In this document: positions 63,409-64,000 of the stretch, one piece after another
Numbering within the stretch: the first letter of the stretch is position 1
Layout: each line of letters starts with the position of its first letter
The notes under the pieces: generated by a model
What the model saw: only the letters and a program-made list of their open reading frames with translations
What the model was told of the DNA's origin: nothing
The model's database searches: none
NCBI GenBank assembly: GCA_036379955.1
Contig: DASVFR010000017.1
Coordinates: forward strand, 1 to 64,000
DNA length: 64,000 nt
From: VRUE01 sp036379955
GTDB lineage: Bacteria; Actinomycetota; Thermoleophilia; Solirubrobacterales; 70-9
Direction of reading: 5' to 3'
Made by a program: the position numbers and the translations under genes

Positions 63409-64000
63409 ATGCGCAGTGCCATGCTGCGCCTAGCCACCCGTGGATCGGCGCTCGCGCTGGCGCAGGCGGGACAGGTAGCCGAGATGCTCGGCGGCGCCGA
63501 GCTGGTCGAGGTCTCCTCCGACGGAGAGATGGGCGACAAGGCCCGCTTCGTGCGCGGGGTCGAGCGGGCGCTGCTCGAGGGGGACGCCGACCTCGGCGTC
63601 CACTCGGCCAAGGACCTGCCGGGCGAGTTGACCGAGGGCCTGATGCTCGCCGCGGTGCCGCCGCGCGAGGACGCTCGCGACGCGTGGGTTGGGGTGGGCG
63701 CTTCTCTCGACGACGCGCCGGAGGGCGCCCGGGTCGGCACCGCGAGCTTGCGGCGACGGGCGCAACTGCTTGCCGCCCGTCCCGACCTCGAGGTGAGCGA
63801 GCTGCACGGCAACGTCGACACCCGCCTGCGCAAGCTCGCCGAGGAAGACCTGGACGCAATCGTGCTGGCGGTTGCCGGCTTGCGCCGGCTCGGCCGCGCG
63901 GAGGAGATCGCCTTCCCGATCCCGACCGAGGCGATGACCCCGGCCGCCGGCCAGGGCTCGCTGGTCCTTCAGGTCCGCGACGGAGACGAGGCGACGCTGG
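63409..64000 (+). CDS. hemC: Hydroxymethylbilane synthase (porphobilinogen deaminase), partial
   Basis: Joins four porphobilinogen units into hydroxymethylbilane using a dipyrromethane cofactor. The frame runs off the right edge after 197 residues of about 300. Visible signatures: LATRGSALALAQAGQVAEML, FVRGVERALLEGDADLGVHS, AKDLPGELTEGLMLAAVPPR with the catalytic Asp region, ARVGTASLRRRAQLLAARPD, and AGQGSLVLQVR. The cofactor-binding Cys would lie beyond the window. The ATG at 63409 has GGAGG eight bases upstream. A 75-base gap with a short GGAGC/GCTCC hairpin separates it from hemA. Confidence 0.94.
   Translation, partial: MRSAMLRLATRGSALALAQAGQVAEMLGGAELVEVSSDGEMGDKARFVRGVERALLEGDADLGVHSAKDLPGELTEGLMLAAVPPREDARDAWVGVGASLDDAPEGARVGTASLRRRAQLLAARPDLEVSELHGNVDTRLRKLAEEDLDAIVLAVAGLRRLGRAEEIAFPIPTEAMTPAAGQGSLVLQVRDGDEATL

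Overview
The window is high-GC DNA (codon third positions mostly G or C) with densely packed genes and short gaps. Gene content points to an actinobacterial lineage, most likely Thermoleophilia/Solirubrobacterales. The evidence is a secreted GAVT-repeat protein (1778-2461), HtaA-like and SpoIID-like secreted proteins, a type-2 isoleucyl-tRNA synthetase, DUF5996, DUF1385 and DUF6458 proteins, and CcmABCD-type cytochrome c maturation genes next to hemA/hemC. This assignment is inference from gene content. No rRNA, tRNA, CRISPR array, prophage or recognisable transposase was found.

Layout. 1-5.4 kb: propionyl-CoA carboxylase beta chain (partial), an XRE/nucleotidyltransferase pair with a palindromic operator, a DUF559 nuclease-like gene bracketed by inverted palindromes, and methylmalonyl-CoA mutase. 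5.5-13 kb: secreted proteins, UDP-glucuronate decarboxylase and an ECF sigma factor fused to a zinc-finger/membrane tail. 13-24 kb: IMPase-like phosphatase, a helicase-nuclease, methyltransferase, PAC2 protein, and a MacB-like exporter with a TetR regulator. 24-32 kb: two half-size TSUP permeases, trehalose-phosphatase, PolX, thioredoxin, tautomerase and IleRS. 32-46 kb: an FAD/Fe-S 2-hydroxyacid dehydrogenase with a benzoylformate decarboxylase-like enzyme, a MerR/ferredoxin-reductase/desaturase module, fumarase, aldehyde dehydrogenase and SpoIID protein. 46-55 kb: YchF, PAP2 phosphatase, a patch of gene remnants (49.3-50.3 kb), methylmalonyl-CoA epimerase, DUF1385 and RarA. 55-64 kb: TetR, aldehyde dehydrogenase, an ATP-grasp/methyltransferase pair, then ccmA-ccmB-ccmC-ccmD-hemA-hemC (partial), which supplies haem and matures c-type cytochromes. 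pccB, the mutase and the epimerase together form the propionate to succinyl-CoA route, though they are scattered.

The most unusual feature is a set of short, near-perfect palindromes (37-56 bp, plus one 119-bp element) in at least five sequence families, recurring across the window. Copies of one family have the same or nearly the same length. Several lie inside open reading frames without breaking them: IleRS, the FAD/Fe-S dehydrogenase, the start of a secreted protein and possibly the start of an ATP-grasp protein. Others carry the stop codons of convergent genes, and one family brackets a DUF559 nuclease gene in inverted orientation. This resembles the Rickettsia palindromic elements (coding palindromes) or REP/RAYT systems, but none of these sequences is one I recognise as a named family.
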